A stretch of DNA of 15,790 nt from JAWVZU01 sp033722075 (GTDB lineage Bacteria > Pseudomonadota > Gammaproteobacteria > Xanthomonadales > SZUA-38), in NCBI GenBank assembly GCA_033722075.1, contig JAWVZU010000061.1:1-15790 (forward strand), given 5' to 3'. The translations under genes were made by a program, and so were the position numbers. The number at the start of each line of letters is the position of its first letter. Positions within the stretch are counted from its first letter, which is position 1. Of this stretch, positions 1 to 7,817 are shown in pieces. Under the pieces are notes generated by a model. That model was not told where the DNA came from. It did not search any database and worked only from the letters and a program-made list of their open reading frames with translations.

Positions 1-541
1 CCACGAACTTCTGGATCAGGACATTCTGCTTCTGGCTTTGCAGCAATTCGATGGTGGCCTCGGCGGTTTTGATGGATTCGGCCAGCAATACGCCGACGCC
101 CTGGGTGCCCTCGATCAGCTTGATGATCACCGGGGCGCTGCCCACCCGCTCGATGCCCGGCAGCACGTCTTTCCGGTCGCGCACGAAGACCGTGTCCGGG
201 ATACCGATGTGGTGACGAGCCAGGATCTGCAGGCTACGCAGCTTGTCACGGGAATTGAGAATGCCGGCGGCGGAGTTCGCGCAGTACACCCCCATTTCCT
301 GGAACTGGCGCACCACGGCTGAGCCGTAGTAGGTGATGGATGCGCCGATGCGCGGGAGTACCGCATCGTAGCGGCTCAGACGCTTCTGTCGGTAGAACAG
401 TCCCGGCGAACCCCGCTCCAGATCGATCGCAAACTTGAGCGTATTGAGCACCTTCACCTTGTGGCCGCGCTCAGCGGCGGCCTCACGCAGACGCGAAGTA
501 CTGTAGTTGTCGGGGCTGCAGGACAGGATGGCGAGTTTCAT
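1..541 (-). CDS. rimK: RimK-type ATP-grasp ligase, 3' end cut by window edge
   Basis: This is the N-terminal 180 codons of a RimK-family enzyme; the reading frame is open to the left edge. RimK ligates L-glutamate to the C-terminus of ribosomal protein S6, using ATP, in the cytoplasm. The start MKLAILSCSP, the segment RIGASITYYG (residues 64-73), the RDKLRSLQILAR helix (98-109) and the ATP-grasp lysine and loop KLIEGTQGVGV (141-151) closely match E. coli RimK as I remember it. The chosen start at 541 aligns with the family N-terminus, and a GGAT lies about 10 nt upstream as a modest ribosome-binding site. The gene lies 116 bp downstream of the tRNA-Met on the same strand and could be read through from its promoter. 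An extended -10-like TGCTATGCT (minus strand, around 574-582) is a weak alternative. The catalytic C-terminal half is outside the window, so S6 specificity versus another alpha-L-glutamate ligase role cannot be settled here. Confidence 0.93.
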   Translation of the reverse strand, partial: MKLAILSCSPDNYSTSRLREAAAERGHKVKVLNTLKFAIDLERGSPGLFYRQKRLSRYDAVLPRIGASITYYGSAVVRQFQEMGVYCANSAAGILNSRDKLRSLQILARHHIGIPDTVFVRDRKDVLPGIERVGSAPVIIKLIEGTQGVGVLLAESIKTAEATIELLQSQKQNVLIQKFV

Positions 542-599
542 AGAGTAGGATCCGCTTGCTAGGGGAACCCAGCAGCATAGCAGTTGCGGACCTGGACAT

Positions 600-614
600 T
601 TGGCTTTCGGCCAA
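600..614 (-). terminator. small hairpin between tRNA-Met and rimK
   Basis: A perfect 5-bp stem (TTGGC/GCCAA, arms 600-604 and 610-614) with a 5-nt loop lies about 45 nt past the tRNA 3' end on the minus strand. No run of U follows, so it is not a convincing intrinsic terminator. It may be a processing or attenuation element, or chance. The rest of 542-657 shows nothing recognisable. Confidence 0.25.
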
Positions 615-657
615 TAACGTTCAGCGGAATTCGTCGCAGCTAGGCGAACGATTCTAT

Positions 658-734
658 TGGTGGCTATGGGTGGACTTGAACCACCGACCTACGCATTATG
701 AGTGCGTCGCTCTAACCAGCTGAGCTACATAGCC
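658..734 (-). tRNA. tRNA-Met (CAT), elongator type, CCA encoded
   Basis: The minus strand folds into a complete 77-nt cloverleaf. The acceptor stem is GGCTATG paired with CATAGCC, followed by discriminator A and an encoded CCA. The D-arm region reads AGCTCAGCTGGTTAGAGC. The anticodon stem is ACGCA/TGCGT around loop CTCATAA (anticodon CAT), and the T-arm is GGTGG-TTCAAGT-CCACC. The fully paired acceptor stem beginning GGCTA resembles E. coli elongator tRNA-Met and excludes initiator tRNA, which starts with an unpaired C. A CAT anticodon could also mark lysidine-modified tRNA-Ile2, but that tRNA has a very GC-rich acceptor stem (GGCCCCT in E. coli), so Met is preferred. It has its own promoter upstream. 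Confidence 0.95.
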
Positions 735-745
735 ACAAGGGATGG

Positions 746-761
746 CCTCGCTTGCGCGAGG
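746..761 (-). other. leader hairpin just 5' of tRNA-Met
   Basis: A perfect 6-bp stem (CCTCGC/GCGAGG) with a 4-nt loop lies 11 nt upstream of the mature tRNA 5' end, close to the predicted transcription start. Its position suits a short structured precursor leader removed by RNase P, although RNase P needs no such hairpin. Confidence 0.4.
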
Positions 762-768
762 GAGCGGA

Positions 769-797
769 ATTGTCTTGTCCCGGCCAGGCAATGTCAA
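769..797 (-). promoter_or_regulatory. sigma70-type promoter of tRNA-Met
   Basis: Read on the minus strand, a perfect -35 TTGACA (792-797) is followed by a 17-nt spacer and a -10 GACAAT (769-774, 4 of 6 consensus). The start would fall near 762, giving a leader of about 28 nt before the tRNA. The sequence just after the -10 is GC-rich (TCCGCTCCC), as in discriminators of stable-RNA promoters under stringent control. That regulatory reading is inference. Confidence 0.7.
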
Positions 798-946
798 GTC
801 CACCAGGCGGCTCGCTGTTTCACATGGCGCACGGCTGTGATAGGCCAAATCCTGACAGCCAAGAAAGCGGAGCTCGACGGGTGGCTGGGACGTCAAGCGT
901 TACGAGACCATATACAATGCAGGCTCGATCGACTCAAGCCCGTTGA

Positions 947-2698
947 ATGGATGCCGCCGGACGCAATACTTTAGCGCTGCTCATGATCCTGCTGGTCGTT
1001 GCGGCATGGGCGAGGTTTGATCGATTGACCGACGACAGCCTTTTCATGGACGAAATCCACCAGGTGAGCCACTACCAGCTCCCGCTGACCAGAGTTCATG
1101 AAGGCGCGGCTCGCCAGCAGCAACCCCCCCTCGACTACTGGATCGGGGCCCTCGTGTCGCGAGTTTCCTACACCGACTTCGCCGTGCGAACCCCTGCCGC
1201 GTTGTTTGGCGTTCTGGGCACGGCACTGGTGTTCACCCTGCTGCTGGCGGCGCAAGTCAAGCCAGTTCCGGCCCTCGGCATGGGGCTGATCGCGGCATTT
1301 CTTCCCTACGCGGTTTACGTTTCGCAGGATGCCCGACCCTACGCGGTCTCCATCGCACTTCTTTTGCTTTTCCTGGCCCAACTCAAGCGTGTTGTCGATC
1401 GTGACAGTGACGGCGCCACCGGTCATTTCCTACTTGGTCTGGTCTGTTTCTCTTTTCTCTTGTCGAGAACTTTGGTTCCGCTGCTTACGGTCGCGTGCGT
1501 GATGGCGTACCTGCTGCTTCGAGCCATAGTCCTCGGGCGCAGGCACGGGGCCGCCGGCTTGCGACGGGGGGCAGCGCCATGCCTGCCGCTTGGCCTTGCA
1601 ATCGTCTTTTACCTGCCCTTTCTGCATACCATCCTGAGTTCCGGACAGCGCTACCTGCGAGAGGACCAATCCCTGTGGCCGGCGAGCCTTGATTTCATGG
1701 ATCTATTCCGGGCGTGGCAGGCGCAGTTGGAACCCATTGCCCTGGCCACCGGAGTGCTCGCGCTCATCGCAATCGCCCGGGTCGGCTACCGGTGGCGCAC
1801 CGAGCCTTTTCTGCCGCGCATTCTGGTATGGCTGGCAGTCGTGCTTCCCGTCGTCCACTACCTGGCTTTCCGGTCCCAGACCGACTTGCCTTTTCGGCCG
1901 CCCTACGCGATCTATGTCCTGCCCATCGGGCTGCTGCTCGCCGGCTACGGCCTTGCGGCCATTGCCGAGGCGCTTTTTCAGCGCCGAAAGGGACTGGGTA
2001 CGAGTCTTGCGGTTCTGATCATTCTCGCGATGTTTTCCTCGACGCTGCTCGCATTCACCGACCATCGCCAACGTGAGCTGAAGACCGATTGGCGCGGACT
2101 CACCGCCTATGCCCGAAACGAGCTGCCGGCCGGCACGCTCTTGGTCGCGGAAACCATCGCTGCCGTCCCGCACTGGGATCCCGGTCACTATGGTGCGCAG
2201 CGCTACCCCTATCCCACGGATTTGAAACCTGTTCCTGTCGACCGGATGGCTTACTATCGGGAGGCAATCCGACCGCTTGAGGTACCCGTCGCGGTGGTGC
2301 TTTTTCAGTATCGGGACTATCTCCTGACCTCAGCCTCAACCATCCCCCTGTTCGCGGCCCCCCGGCCCAGGGCCGAAATTGCGCTAGAGAACCTGGATCC
2401 GGCGATTGCCGTGGAGCGCCTCACCGGGTTGGTGGTCCTCAGGCCGACGGCTTCCTCCGGTGAGACTGCCCTGGACCTCTATCGTCTGATTCAGGGGGTG
2501 CTTGCCATTCTTCCCGATGACTCCTCGCGGGTCGCCCTGGAACTGGCCTCAGTCTATCTGCTCGAAGACGGAAAACCCGCATTGATGAGGACACACCTTG
2601 ATCGCGCCTCTGCATTGGCCCGGCCGGACCAGGCGGCGGCGATTCGCGAGGTCGATCTGTTCGTTGAACAACAGGCGTTGCGCGATGTTGGATATTGA
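947..2698 (+). CDS. GT-C fold membrane glycosyltransferase, GT39/ArnT-like
   Basis: The product (583 aa) is a polytopic inner-membrane protein that probably moves a sugar from a polyprenyl-phosphate donor to an acceptor on the periplasmic side. A first membrane helix (about 9-24) is followed by a loop with the acidic pair D35-E36, typical of the GT-C first external loop, and then QQQPPLDYW (57-65). The motif SQDARPYAVS before a leucine-rich helix is characteristic of GT39-like proteins. About nine to ten hydrophobic segments run to roughly residue 370. The remaining part is soluble and ends in helices that look TPR-like. No clear Shine-Dalgarno precedes the ATG at 947; an ATG at residue 13 would cut into the first helix. 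A TACAAT (913-918) is a possible -10 without a good -35, and 798-946 holds nothing else evident. The stop overlaps the next gene by 14 nt, so translation is probably coupled. Donor and acceptor are unknown. Confidence 0.85.
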   Translation: MDAAGRNTLALLMILLVVAAWARFDRLTDDSLFMDEIHQVSHYQLPLTRVHEGAARQQQPPLDYWIGALVSRVSYTDFAVRTPAALFGVLGTALVFTLLLAAQVKPVPALGMGLIAAFLPYAVYVSQDARPYAVSIALLLLFLAQLKRVVDRDSDGATGHFLLGLVCFSFLLSRTLVPLLTVACVMAYLLLRAIVLGRRHGAAGLRRGAAPCLPLGLAIVFYLPFLHTILSSGQRYLREDQSLWPASLDFMDLFRAWQAQLEPIALATGVLALIAIARVGYRWRTEPFLPRILVWLAVVLPVVHYLAFRSQTDLPFRPPYAIYVLPIGLLLAGYGLAAIAEALFQRRKGLGTSLAVLIILAMFSSTLLAFTDHRQRELKTDWRGLTAYARNELPAGTLLVAETIAAVPHWDPGHYGAQRYPYPTDLKPVPVDRMAYYREAIRPLEVPVAVVLFQYRDYLLTSASTIPLFAAPRPRAEIALENLDPAIAVERLTGLVVLRPTASSGETALDLYRLIQGVLAILPDDSSRVALELASVYLLEDGKPALMRTHLDRASALARPDQAAAIREVDLFVEQQALRDVGY

Positions 2699-4157
2699 GC
2701 GCGTCAGGCAGCACTACAACGAGCAGGCCCCGGACCTGGCCGTCTGGCGGGTGCGCAACGCCTATTACTATGCCCAGTTGACCAAGCTCGTCCGCTTCCT
2801 GGTGCCGACTCCGGGCCGAGTGCTGGAACTCGGCTGTGGACGCGGGGATCTCCTGGCCGCACTGCGCCCGGAGAGCGGGGTCGGGATCGACATTTCGGAA
2901 AAAATGATCGAGCTCGCGCGGGACCGCCACGCGGATGATCCTGACTTGCGCTTCGAGGTTGCCGATGCGCAGGTCTGGTCGGAAGACGGTTCGGCCTTCG
3001 ACTATGTCGTGCTGGCAAACCTGATCGGTGACCTTCCGGACGTGTTTGCCTGCTTCAGAAACCTCCACGAGCACTGCCACGACCGGACCCGCATCATCAT
3101 CGCCTATTACAACGCCCTGTGGGAGCCCGTTCTGAATCTTGGCGAGTCGCTCGGTCTCAAGATGCCGCAACGGTACCAAAACTGGCTGTCACTTGCGGAC
3201 ATCGAAAACCTGTTGGACCTGACCGGCTTCGACGTGGTGAAGCAGGGTCACGAGCTGCTTTGGCCGAAGCGGTTTCCTGTCGTCGACACCCTCCTCAATC
3301 GATACCTTGCTCGCCTGCCGATTGTCCGCAAGCTAAACCTGATCACCTATCTCGTGGCCCGACCCAATCCGGCGTTTCGACCGAATACACGGCGCGAAAG
3401 ATCCGTCACCGTGGTGGTGCCATGTCGCAATGAACGGGGCAACATCAAGGACGCCGTGCGGCGAATTCCGGCCATGGGGCGGCACACGGAGATCTTGTTC
3501 GTCGACGGCAATTCCAACGACGGAACTGTCGAGGAAATCGAAAGGGTCATGGCGGCCCACCCCGATCGGGACATCAAGCTCCTGCACCAGGTGCCTCCCG
3601 GCGACAGCGACGGGCTGGGACACGATCGCATGCTTCGGCGCGGCAAGGGCGATGCCGTGAGAAAAGGATTCAACGCCGCCTCGGGCGAGATTCTGATGAT
3701 CCTGGATGCCGACCTTACGGTGCTGCCCGAGGAACTGCCCATGTTCTACGATGTGATCGTCGAGGGTCCGGGGCGCCTGGTCAACGGTTCCCGCATGGTC
3801 TACCCGATGGAAACCGACGCCATGCGGACCTTGAACAAATTCGCCAATCGCTGCTTCGGGCTCCTGTTTTCATGGCTTCTCGAACAGCGGATTCGCGATA
3901 CCCTGTGTGGAACCAAGGTGCTGTTTCGCAGCGATTACGACGAGATTGCCGCGGGACGGGACTGGTTCGGCGATTTCGACCCATGTGGGGATTTCGATCT
4001 GCTTTTTGGTGCGGCACGAAGTAGCCTGCGAATCATCGACCTGCCGGTCCACTACGCTAATCGCACCTACGGCGACATCAAGATACAGCGCTTCAAACAC
4101 GGTTTGATGCTCCTCCGGATGAGCGTGATTGCCATGCGCAGACTCAAGTTTCACTAA
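2685..4157 (+). CDS. Fusion: SAM methyltransferase + DPM1-like GT2 glycosyltransferase
   Basis: This 490-aa protein has two enzymatic halves. Residues 1-230 are a class I SAM methyltransferase: motif I VLELGCGRGD (46-55), acidic strand end GIDIS (67-71), and VVLANLIGDLPD (108-119) as the post-motif region. Residues 240-480 are a GT-A fold GT2 domain: VTVVVPCRNERGN (241-253), FVDGNSNDGT (272-281) and the metal-binding D341-A-D343. It resembles dolichyl/polyprenyl-phosphate sugar synthases but lacks C-terminal membrane helices. Such enzymes load a sugar from a nucleotide donor onto polyprenyl phosphate at the cytoplasmic face. The start at 2685 lies inside the end of the upstream gene; an open frame further upstream (ATG at 2598) would only add basic, non-homologous residues. 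A stop at 4157 leaves 3 nt to the next gene. I infer that it makes the lipid-linked donor for the upstream GT-C enzyme. The methylation target is unknown. Confidence 0.88.
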   Translation: MLDIERVRQHYNEQAPDLAVWRVRNAYYYAQLTKLVRFLVPTPGRVLELGCGRGDLLAALRPESGVGIDISEKMIELARDRHADDPDLRFEVADAQVWSEDGSAFDYVVLANLIGDLPDVFACFRNLHEHCHDRTRIIIAYYNALWEPVLNLGESLGLKMPQRYQNWLSLADIENLLDLTGFDVVKQGHELLWPKRFPVVDTLLNRYLARLPIVRKLNLITYLVARPNPAFRPNTRRERSVTVVVPCRNERGNIKDAVRRIPAMGRHTEILFVDGNSNDGTVEEIERVMAAHPDRDIKLLHQVPPGDSDGLGHDRMLRRGKGDAVRKGFNAASGEILMILDADLTVLPEELPMFYDVIVEGPGRLVNGSRMVYPMETDAMRTLNKFANRCFGLLFSWLLEQRIRDTLCGTKVLFRSDYDEIAAGRDWFGDFDPCGDFDLLFGAARSSLRIIDLPVHYANRTYGDIKIQRFKHGLMLLRMSVIAMRRLKFH

Positions 4158-4160
4158 GCC

Positions 4161-4883
4161 GTGGCAGACCCGCACGACTGGTCTTATCGCGCAATCCGGG
4201 AAAAGTATGCGTTACGGCAATTCTACTGGCGGGCCTACCAGGCATTCGCCGACACCTTGGCCAGCACACCACCGAAAGGACGCGCTCTCGAGTTGGGCGC
4301 GGGCGAGGGCTTTGCCCGGGAGCTCATGCCGGATTGGCTCACCAGCGATGTCAGCCACCATCCGGGCCTCAGCCTGATCGCCGACGCAACCCGGCTACCC
4401 TTCCGAGACCGGTCCCTGCGCCTTATCGCGCTGCTTAATGTGCTCCACCACATTCCGGATGTCTGGGCCTTCTTTGCCGAAGCGGAGCGGTGCCTGCTGC
4501 CCGGTGGTCGGATCAAGATTGTAGACCAGCACCTGGGCGTGATCAGTTACCCGATTCTCCGCTTCATGCACGATGAGCCCTTCGACGTGAATGTCGATGA
4601 TCTCAGGTTTGCCAGCAAAGATCCGGAAAAGGATGCAAACGGCGCCATGGCCTGGCTTCTCTTTCAAAGGGACAAGGCGCTTTTCGACGCGAGGTTTCCG
4701 AGTCTGGAAGTCGTCGAGTATCTTCCCCACACGCCGCTGATGTACTGGCTGTCGGGTGGTCTTAAGCGCTGGAGCCTTGTCGGTAGGAGACTCTACCCTC
4801 TCACCAATGCCATCGATCGCGGACTCGCTCGCCTGTCTCCGCTTTTCTGCTCGTTTTGCGATATCGAGATCGTCAAGCGCTGA
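4161..4883 (+). CDS. Class I SAM-dependent methyltransferase (type 11-like)
   Basis: The 240-aa product is a single-domain SAM methyltransferase. Motif I is ALELGAGEG (42-50). It is followed by LTSDVS and IADATRLPFRDRS, the LLNVLHHIPD signature typical of methyltransferase type 11 proteins, and LLPGGRIKIVD. The start is GTG at 4161, three bases after the preceding stop, with no clear Shine-Dalgarno, which suggests translational coupling. It is the last gene of the three-gene operon and ends 39 bp before a convergent gene. Its context with a lipid-sugar synthase and a GT-C transferase suggests that it methylates a sugar or lipid intermediate of the same pathway. The basic, aromatic C-terminal part (YWLSGGLKRWSLVGRRLYP) could touch the membrane, which is inference. 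Confidence 0.86.
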   Translation: MADPHDWSYRAIREKYALRQFYWRAYQAFADTLASTPPKGRALELGAGEGFARELMPDWLTSDVSHHPGLSLIADATRLPFRDRSLRLIALLNVLHHIPDVWAFFAEAERCLLPGGRIKIVDQHLGVISYPILRFMHDEPFDVNVDDLRFASKDPEKDANGAMAWLLFQRDKALFDARFPSLEVVEYLPHTPLMYWLSGGLKRWSLVGRRLYPLTNAIDRGLARLSPLFCSFCDIEIVKR

Positions 4884-4922
4884 AGGCCGACTATGGCGAC
4901 ATGGCCTTCCCGGTGGTCGTCT

Positions 4923-5531
4923 TCAATCGTCCAGGGGTCGGTCCATACGACCCTCGAAGGCGATCTCGCTCATCGACTTGCGGTCGCGGGGGCCGGTCTC
5001 GCCATCCCGGAAGTCCTCATCCAGGGTCGTCGCCGGCGCCGGGTGGCCCACGGCGATCATGGCCATGGCCGTGAAGCGCTCCGGGATGTCGAAAACCTCC
5101 GCCAGTCTGGCCTTGTCGAAACCGCCCATCTGGTGCACGACCAGGCCCAAATCGACCCCCTGCATATGGAGGCTGACGGAGGCTGCGCCGGTATCGTACT
5201 GGGCCCAGCGGTTGGGCTTGTCGTTGCGACCGAATTGACCGTCCGCCAGGGAGGCGATCAGCACCGGGGCGTTGCGCGCCCAGCGCTGGTTCTTCTCCGC
5301 CAGGATGGAGGCTGCCTGCTCCCAGCCCTCGGGATCGCGGGTCTTGTCCCAGACCAGAAAGCGCCAGGGTTCGTCACCGAAGCATGATGGCGCCCAACGG
5401 GCCGCTTCCAGCATTCTGAGCAGGTCGGCTCGCGCAACCGGCTTGTGCGGATCGATCGCGCGAGCGCTCCAGCGACCGGCGATGACCGGGTGAATTTGAT
5501 GCTCGATGGGTGCGGGTTTTGCGGCGTTCAC
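4923..5531 (-). CDS. Nitroreductase family flavoprotein
   Basis: The 202-aa product is a nitroreductase-fold, FMN-dependent NAD(P)H oxidoreductase, probably a cytoplasmic dimer. The FMN phosphate-binding RWSARAI (20-26), the AARWAPSCFGDEPWRF segment (about 43-58), QYDTGAASVSLHMQGVDLGL and the late MAMIAVGHPA strand are all family hallmarks. The size matches small single-domain members. The start is GTG at 5531, fixed by a strong GGAGG five bases upstream. It lies 20 bp downstream of the S9 peptidase gene on the same strand, so the two are likely co-transcribed. Physiological substrate is not predictable; family members reduce nitro groups, quinones or enoate-like substrates. Confidence 0.9.
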   Translation of the reverse strand: MNAAKPAPIEHQIHPVIAGRWSARAIDPHKPVARADLLRMLEAARWAPSCFGDEPWRFLVWDKTRDPEGWEQAASILAEKNQRWARNAPVLIASLADGQFGRNDKPNRWAQYDTGAASVSLHMQGVDLGLVVHQMGGFDKARLAEVFDIPERFTAMAMIAVGHPAPATTLDEDFRDGETGPRDRKSMSEIAFEGRMDRPLDD

Positions 5532-5536
5532 GGTTG

Positions 5537-5541
5537 CCTCC
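5537..5541 (-). promoter_or_regulatory. Strong ribosome-binding site fixing a GTG start
   Basis: On the minus strand GGAGG sits five bases before the GTG at 5531. It is the clearest Shine-Dalgarno noticed in the window and decides the nitroreductase start. Confidence 0.75.
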
Positions 5542-5551
5542 GGCTGTCGTT

Positions 5552-7738
5552 CTATCCCTCGGCACCGGCCAGCCAGATCAGGAAGCCGTAACGCAGCGCG
5601 ATGTCCTCGTAGCGCTTGAAGCGACCCGAGGCCCCGCCGTGCCCGGACGACATGTCCGTGTACATCAGGAGCAGGTTGTCATCGGTCTTCATGTCACGCA
5701 GCTTCGCGACCCACTTGGCCGGTTCCCAGTACTGCACCTGCGAATCATGCAGACCGGTGGTGACGAGAATGTTGGGATAGTCCTGCTCGGTCACCTGATC
5801 GTAGGGCGAATAGGACAGCATGTACTCGTACTGGTCCTTGATCTTCGGGTTGCCCCACTCGTCGAACTCCCCGGTGGTGAGCGGTATGGACTCGTCCAGC
5901 ATCGTGGTGACCACGTCCACGAAGGGCACCGCCGCGACGATGCCGTGGTAGAGCTGCGGCGCCATGTTGGCCACCGCACCCATCAGCAACCCCCCCGCGC
6001 TGCCGCCGTAGGCATAGACCCGCTCGGGATCGCCGTAGCCCTTGTCGACCAGGCCCTTGGTGACGTCGATGAAGTCGGTGAAGGTGTTGATCTTGTTGAA
6101 CATCTTTCCGTCTTCGTACCACTGCCGGCCGAGTGCCTGGCTGCCGCGGATGTGGGCGATGGCAAAGACGAACCCGCGATCCAGCAGGCTGAGGCGCGCG
6201 ATGGAGAACGACGGGTCGACCGTCGACCCATAGGAGCCGTAGCCGTAGACCAGCAGCGGTCGGGTTCCCTTCGCCTCGAAGGGCACCTTGTAGACCAGCG
6301 ACACGGGAACCTGCACGCCGTCGCGAGCCGCGACCATGAAGCGCTCGGATCGGTAGTCCGCCGGATCGAACTCGCCGAGCACCGGATCGCGCTTCAGCAG
6401 CGTGCGCTCGCCGGTCGTCATGTTGAAATCGTAGACCGTATCCGGCGTGGTCAGCGAGGTATACACGTAACGCAGGACGTCCGTATCGACCTCGTAGTTG
6501 TCGTCGAAATACATCGCGTAGGCCGGCTCGTCCGAGCTGATGTCGAACGCCTCACCGTCTCCGAAGGGCATCACGTGCATGCGGCGCAGACCCTCGCGGC
6601 GCTCGTTGACCACCAGGAAGTCGCGGAACAGGTCGATGTCGTGGATGAACACGTCGTCCCGATGGGGCACGACCTCGGTCCACGCTGCCCGGTTGGCGCT
6701 GTTCTCCAGGTTCGTCTGCATGAGCCGGAAATTCACCGCATCCCAGTTGGTCAGCACATAGAAGCGGCCGTCGATGTCCTCCACGCGGTATTCGTGGCCG
6801 CGCTCCCGGGGCAGGAAGACAATCGGTTCCGCCGTCGGCTGATCGGCCGGAATGAGACGCACTTCGTCGGTGACCGTCTGACCGAGGTGGATGTAGATGT
6901 AGTCGTTGGACTTGCCGCGGTACATGGACGTGTAGAAGGTCGAGTCGGCCTCCTCGTAGACGAGCACGTCCTCGCCCACCGGCGTGCCCAGCTTGTGGCG
7001 ATAGACCTGGTAGGGCAGCAGGGTTTCCGTGTCCTTCTTCACGTAGAACAGGTACTGGCCGTCAGCGGACCAGGCCAGGGCGCCGGAGGTGTCCTCGATC
7101 ACGTCATCCAGCAGTTCGCCGGTTTCCATGTTCTTGACGCGCACGGTGTAGAGGCGCCGGCTGACCGTGTCCTCGGCGAAGGCGGCCAGCTTGTGATCGT
7201 CACTCATCTCGAGATTGCCGAGCGCGTAGTACTCGTGCCCTTCGGCGCGCTCGTTGGCGTTGATCACGATTTCCTCGGGACCCTCGGCCGAGCCCTTGCG
7301 ACGCGCAAAGATCGGGTATTCCAGGCCTTCGTCGTAGCGACTGTAATACCAGTAGTCGCCGATCTTTGCGGGGACGCTGGAATCATCCTGCTTCAGCCGG
7401 CCGACCATCTCCTCGTAAAGCGTCTCGCGCAGGTCGGCCGCCGGGTCCAGCACCTGGTCCAGATAGCTGTTCTCGGCCTCCAGATAGGCCAGCACGTCCG
7501 GGTCTTCGCGCTCGTCGTCCCGCAGCCAGAAATAGGGGTCGATCCGCACGTCGCCGTGGGTTTCGATCTCGTAGGGCTTTTCGGGGGCGTCTGGGGCGTC
7601 GGGTTGGAAGCTCATCGCCGGCTCCTCTTCTGCTGCGGTTTTCTCGGTGGTCGGGGATTCGGTGGGCGCCTCATCGCCCCCGCAACCGACCAATGCCGCG
7701 AGGCACAAGCTGGAGATCATCGCTAAGCGGAGTTTCAT
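5552..7738 (-). CDS. ptrB: Oligopeptidase B-like S9 serine peptidase with lipoprotein signal
   Basis: The 728-aa product is a prolyl-oligopeptidase-family peptidase that cleaves peptides, in oligopeptidase B after basic residues. An N-terminal beta-propeller region is followed by the alpha/beta hydrolase domain. The nucleophile is Ser580 in YGGSAGG, with Asp665 (GLHDSQV) and His700 (SGHGG). The spacings of 85 and 35 residues equal those I recall for E. coli OpdB (Ser532, Asp617, His652). E624 and D626 occupy the positions of the acidic pair that selects basic P1 residues. The start at 7738 gives a signal peptide with lipobox LVGC (Cys19), then a Ser/Thr/Glu-rich linker. An in-frame ATG at 7798 would place 20 non-signal residues in front. 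E. coli OpdB is cytoplasmic, so this copy is probably an envelope lipoprotein. It lies 79 bp after proC and 20 bp before the nitroreductase gene. Confidence 0.92.
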   Translation of the reverse strand: MKLRLAMISSLCLAALVGCGGDEAPTESPTTEKTAAEEEPAMSFQPDAPDAPEKPYEIETHGDVRIDPYFWLRDDEREDPDVLAYLEAENSYLDQVLDPAADLRETLYEEMVGRLKQDDSSVPAKIGDYWYYSRYDEGLEYPIFARRKGSAEGPEEIVINANERAEGHEYYALGNLEMSDDHKLAAFAEDTVSRRLYTVRVKNMETGELLDDVIEDTSGALAWSADGQYLFYVKKDTETLLPYQVYRHKLGTPVGEDVLVYEEADSTFYTSMYRGKSNDYIYIHLGQTVTDEVRLIPADQPTAEPIVFLPRERGHEYRVEDIDGRFYVLTNWDAVNFRLMQTNLENSANRAAWTEVVPHRDDVFIHDIDLFRDFLVVNERREGLRRMHVMPFGDGEAFDISSDEPAYAMYFDDNYEVDTDVLRYVYTSLTTPDTVYDFNMTTGERTLLKRDPVLGEFDPADYRSERFMVAARDGVQVPVSLVYKVPFEAKGTRPLLVYGYGSYGSTVDPSFSIARLSLLDRGFVFAIAHIRGSQALGRQWYEDGKMFNKINTFTDFIDVTKGLVDKGYGDPERVYAYGGSAGGLLMGAVANMAPQLYHGIVAAVPFVDVVTTMLDESIPLTTGEFDEWGNPKIKDQYEYMLSYSPYDQVTEQDYPNILVTTGLHDSQVQYWEPAKWVAKLRDMKTDDNLLLMYTDMSSGHGGASGRFKRYEDIALRYGFLIWLAGAEG

Positions 7739-7817
7739 GATCAGATGCCTTCGTTCCAGGAAGGCGGAAGATATGGAGGCATCTCCCGACGCCTTCAATA
7801 CACCCGTTGCCTGGCCT

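Noticed and set aside
658..4883. Glycosyltransferase operon as an island integrated at tRNA-Met
   Set aside because: Integrases normally use the tRNA 3' end, which faces rimK, while the operon lies on the 5' side. No integrase gene and no copy of the tRNA 3' end were seen beyond the operon.
5510..7726. 738-codon open frame on the plus strand opposite the S9 peptidase gene
   Set aside because: It is an exact antisense shadow of a gene with a complete catalytic triad. The translation is Val/His/Arg-rich with no recognisable domain, as expected from high-GC codon bias.
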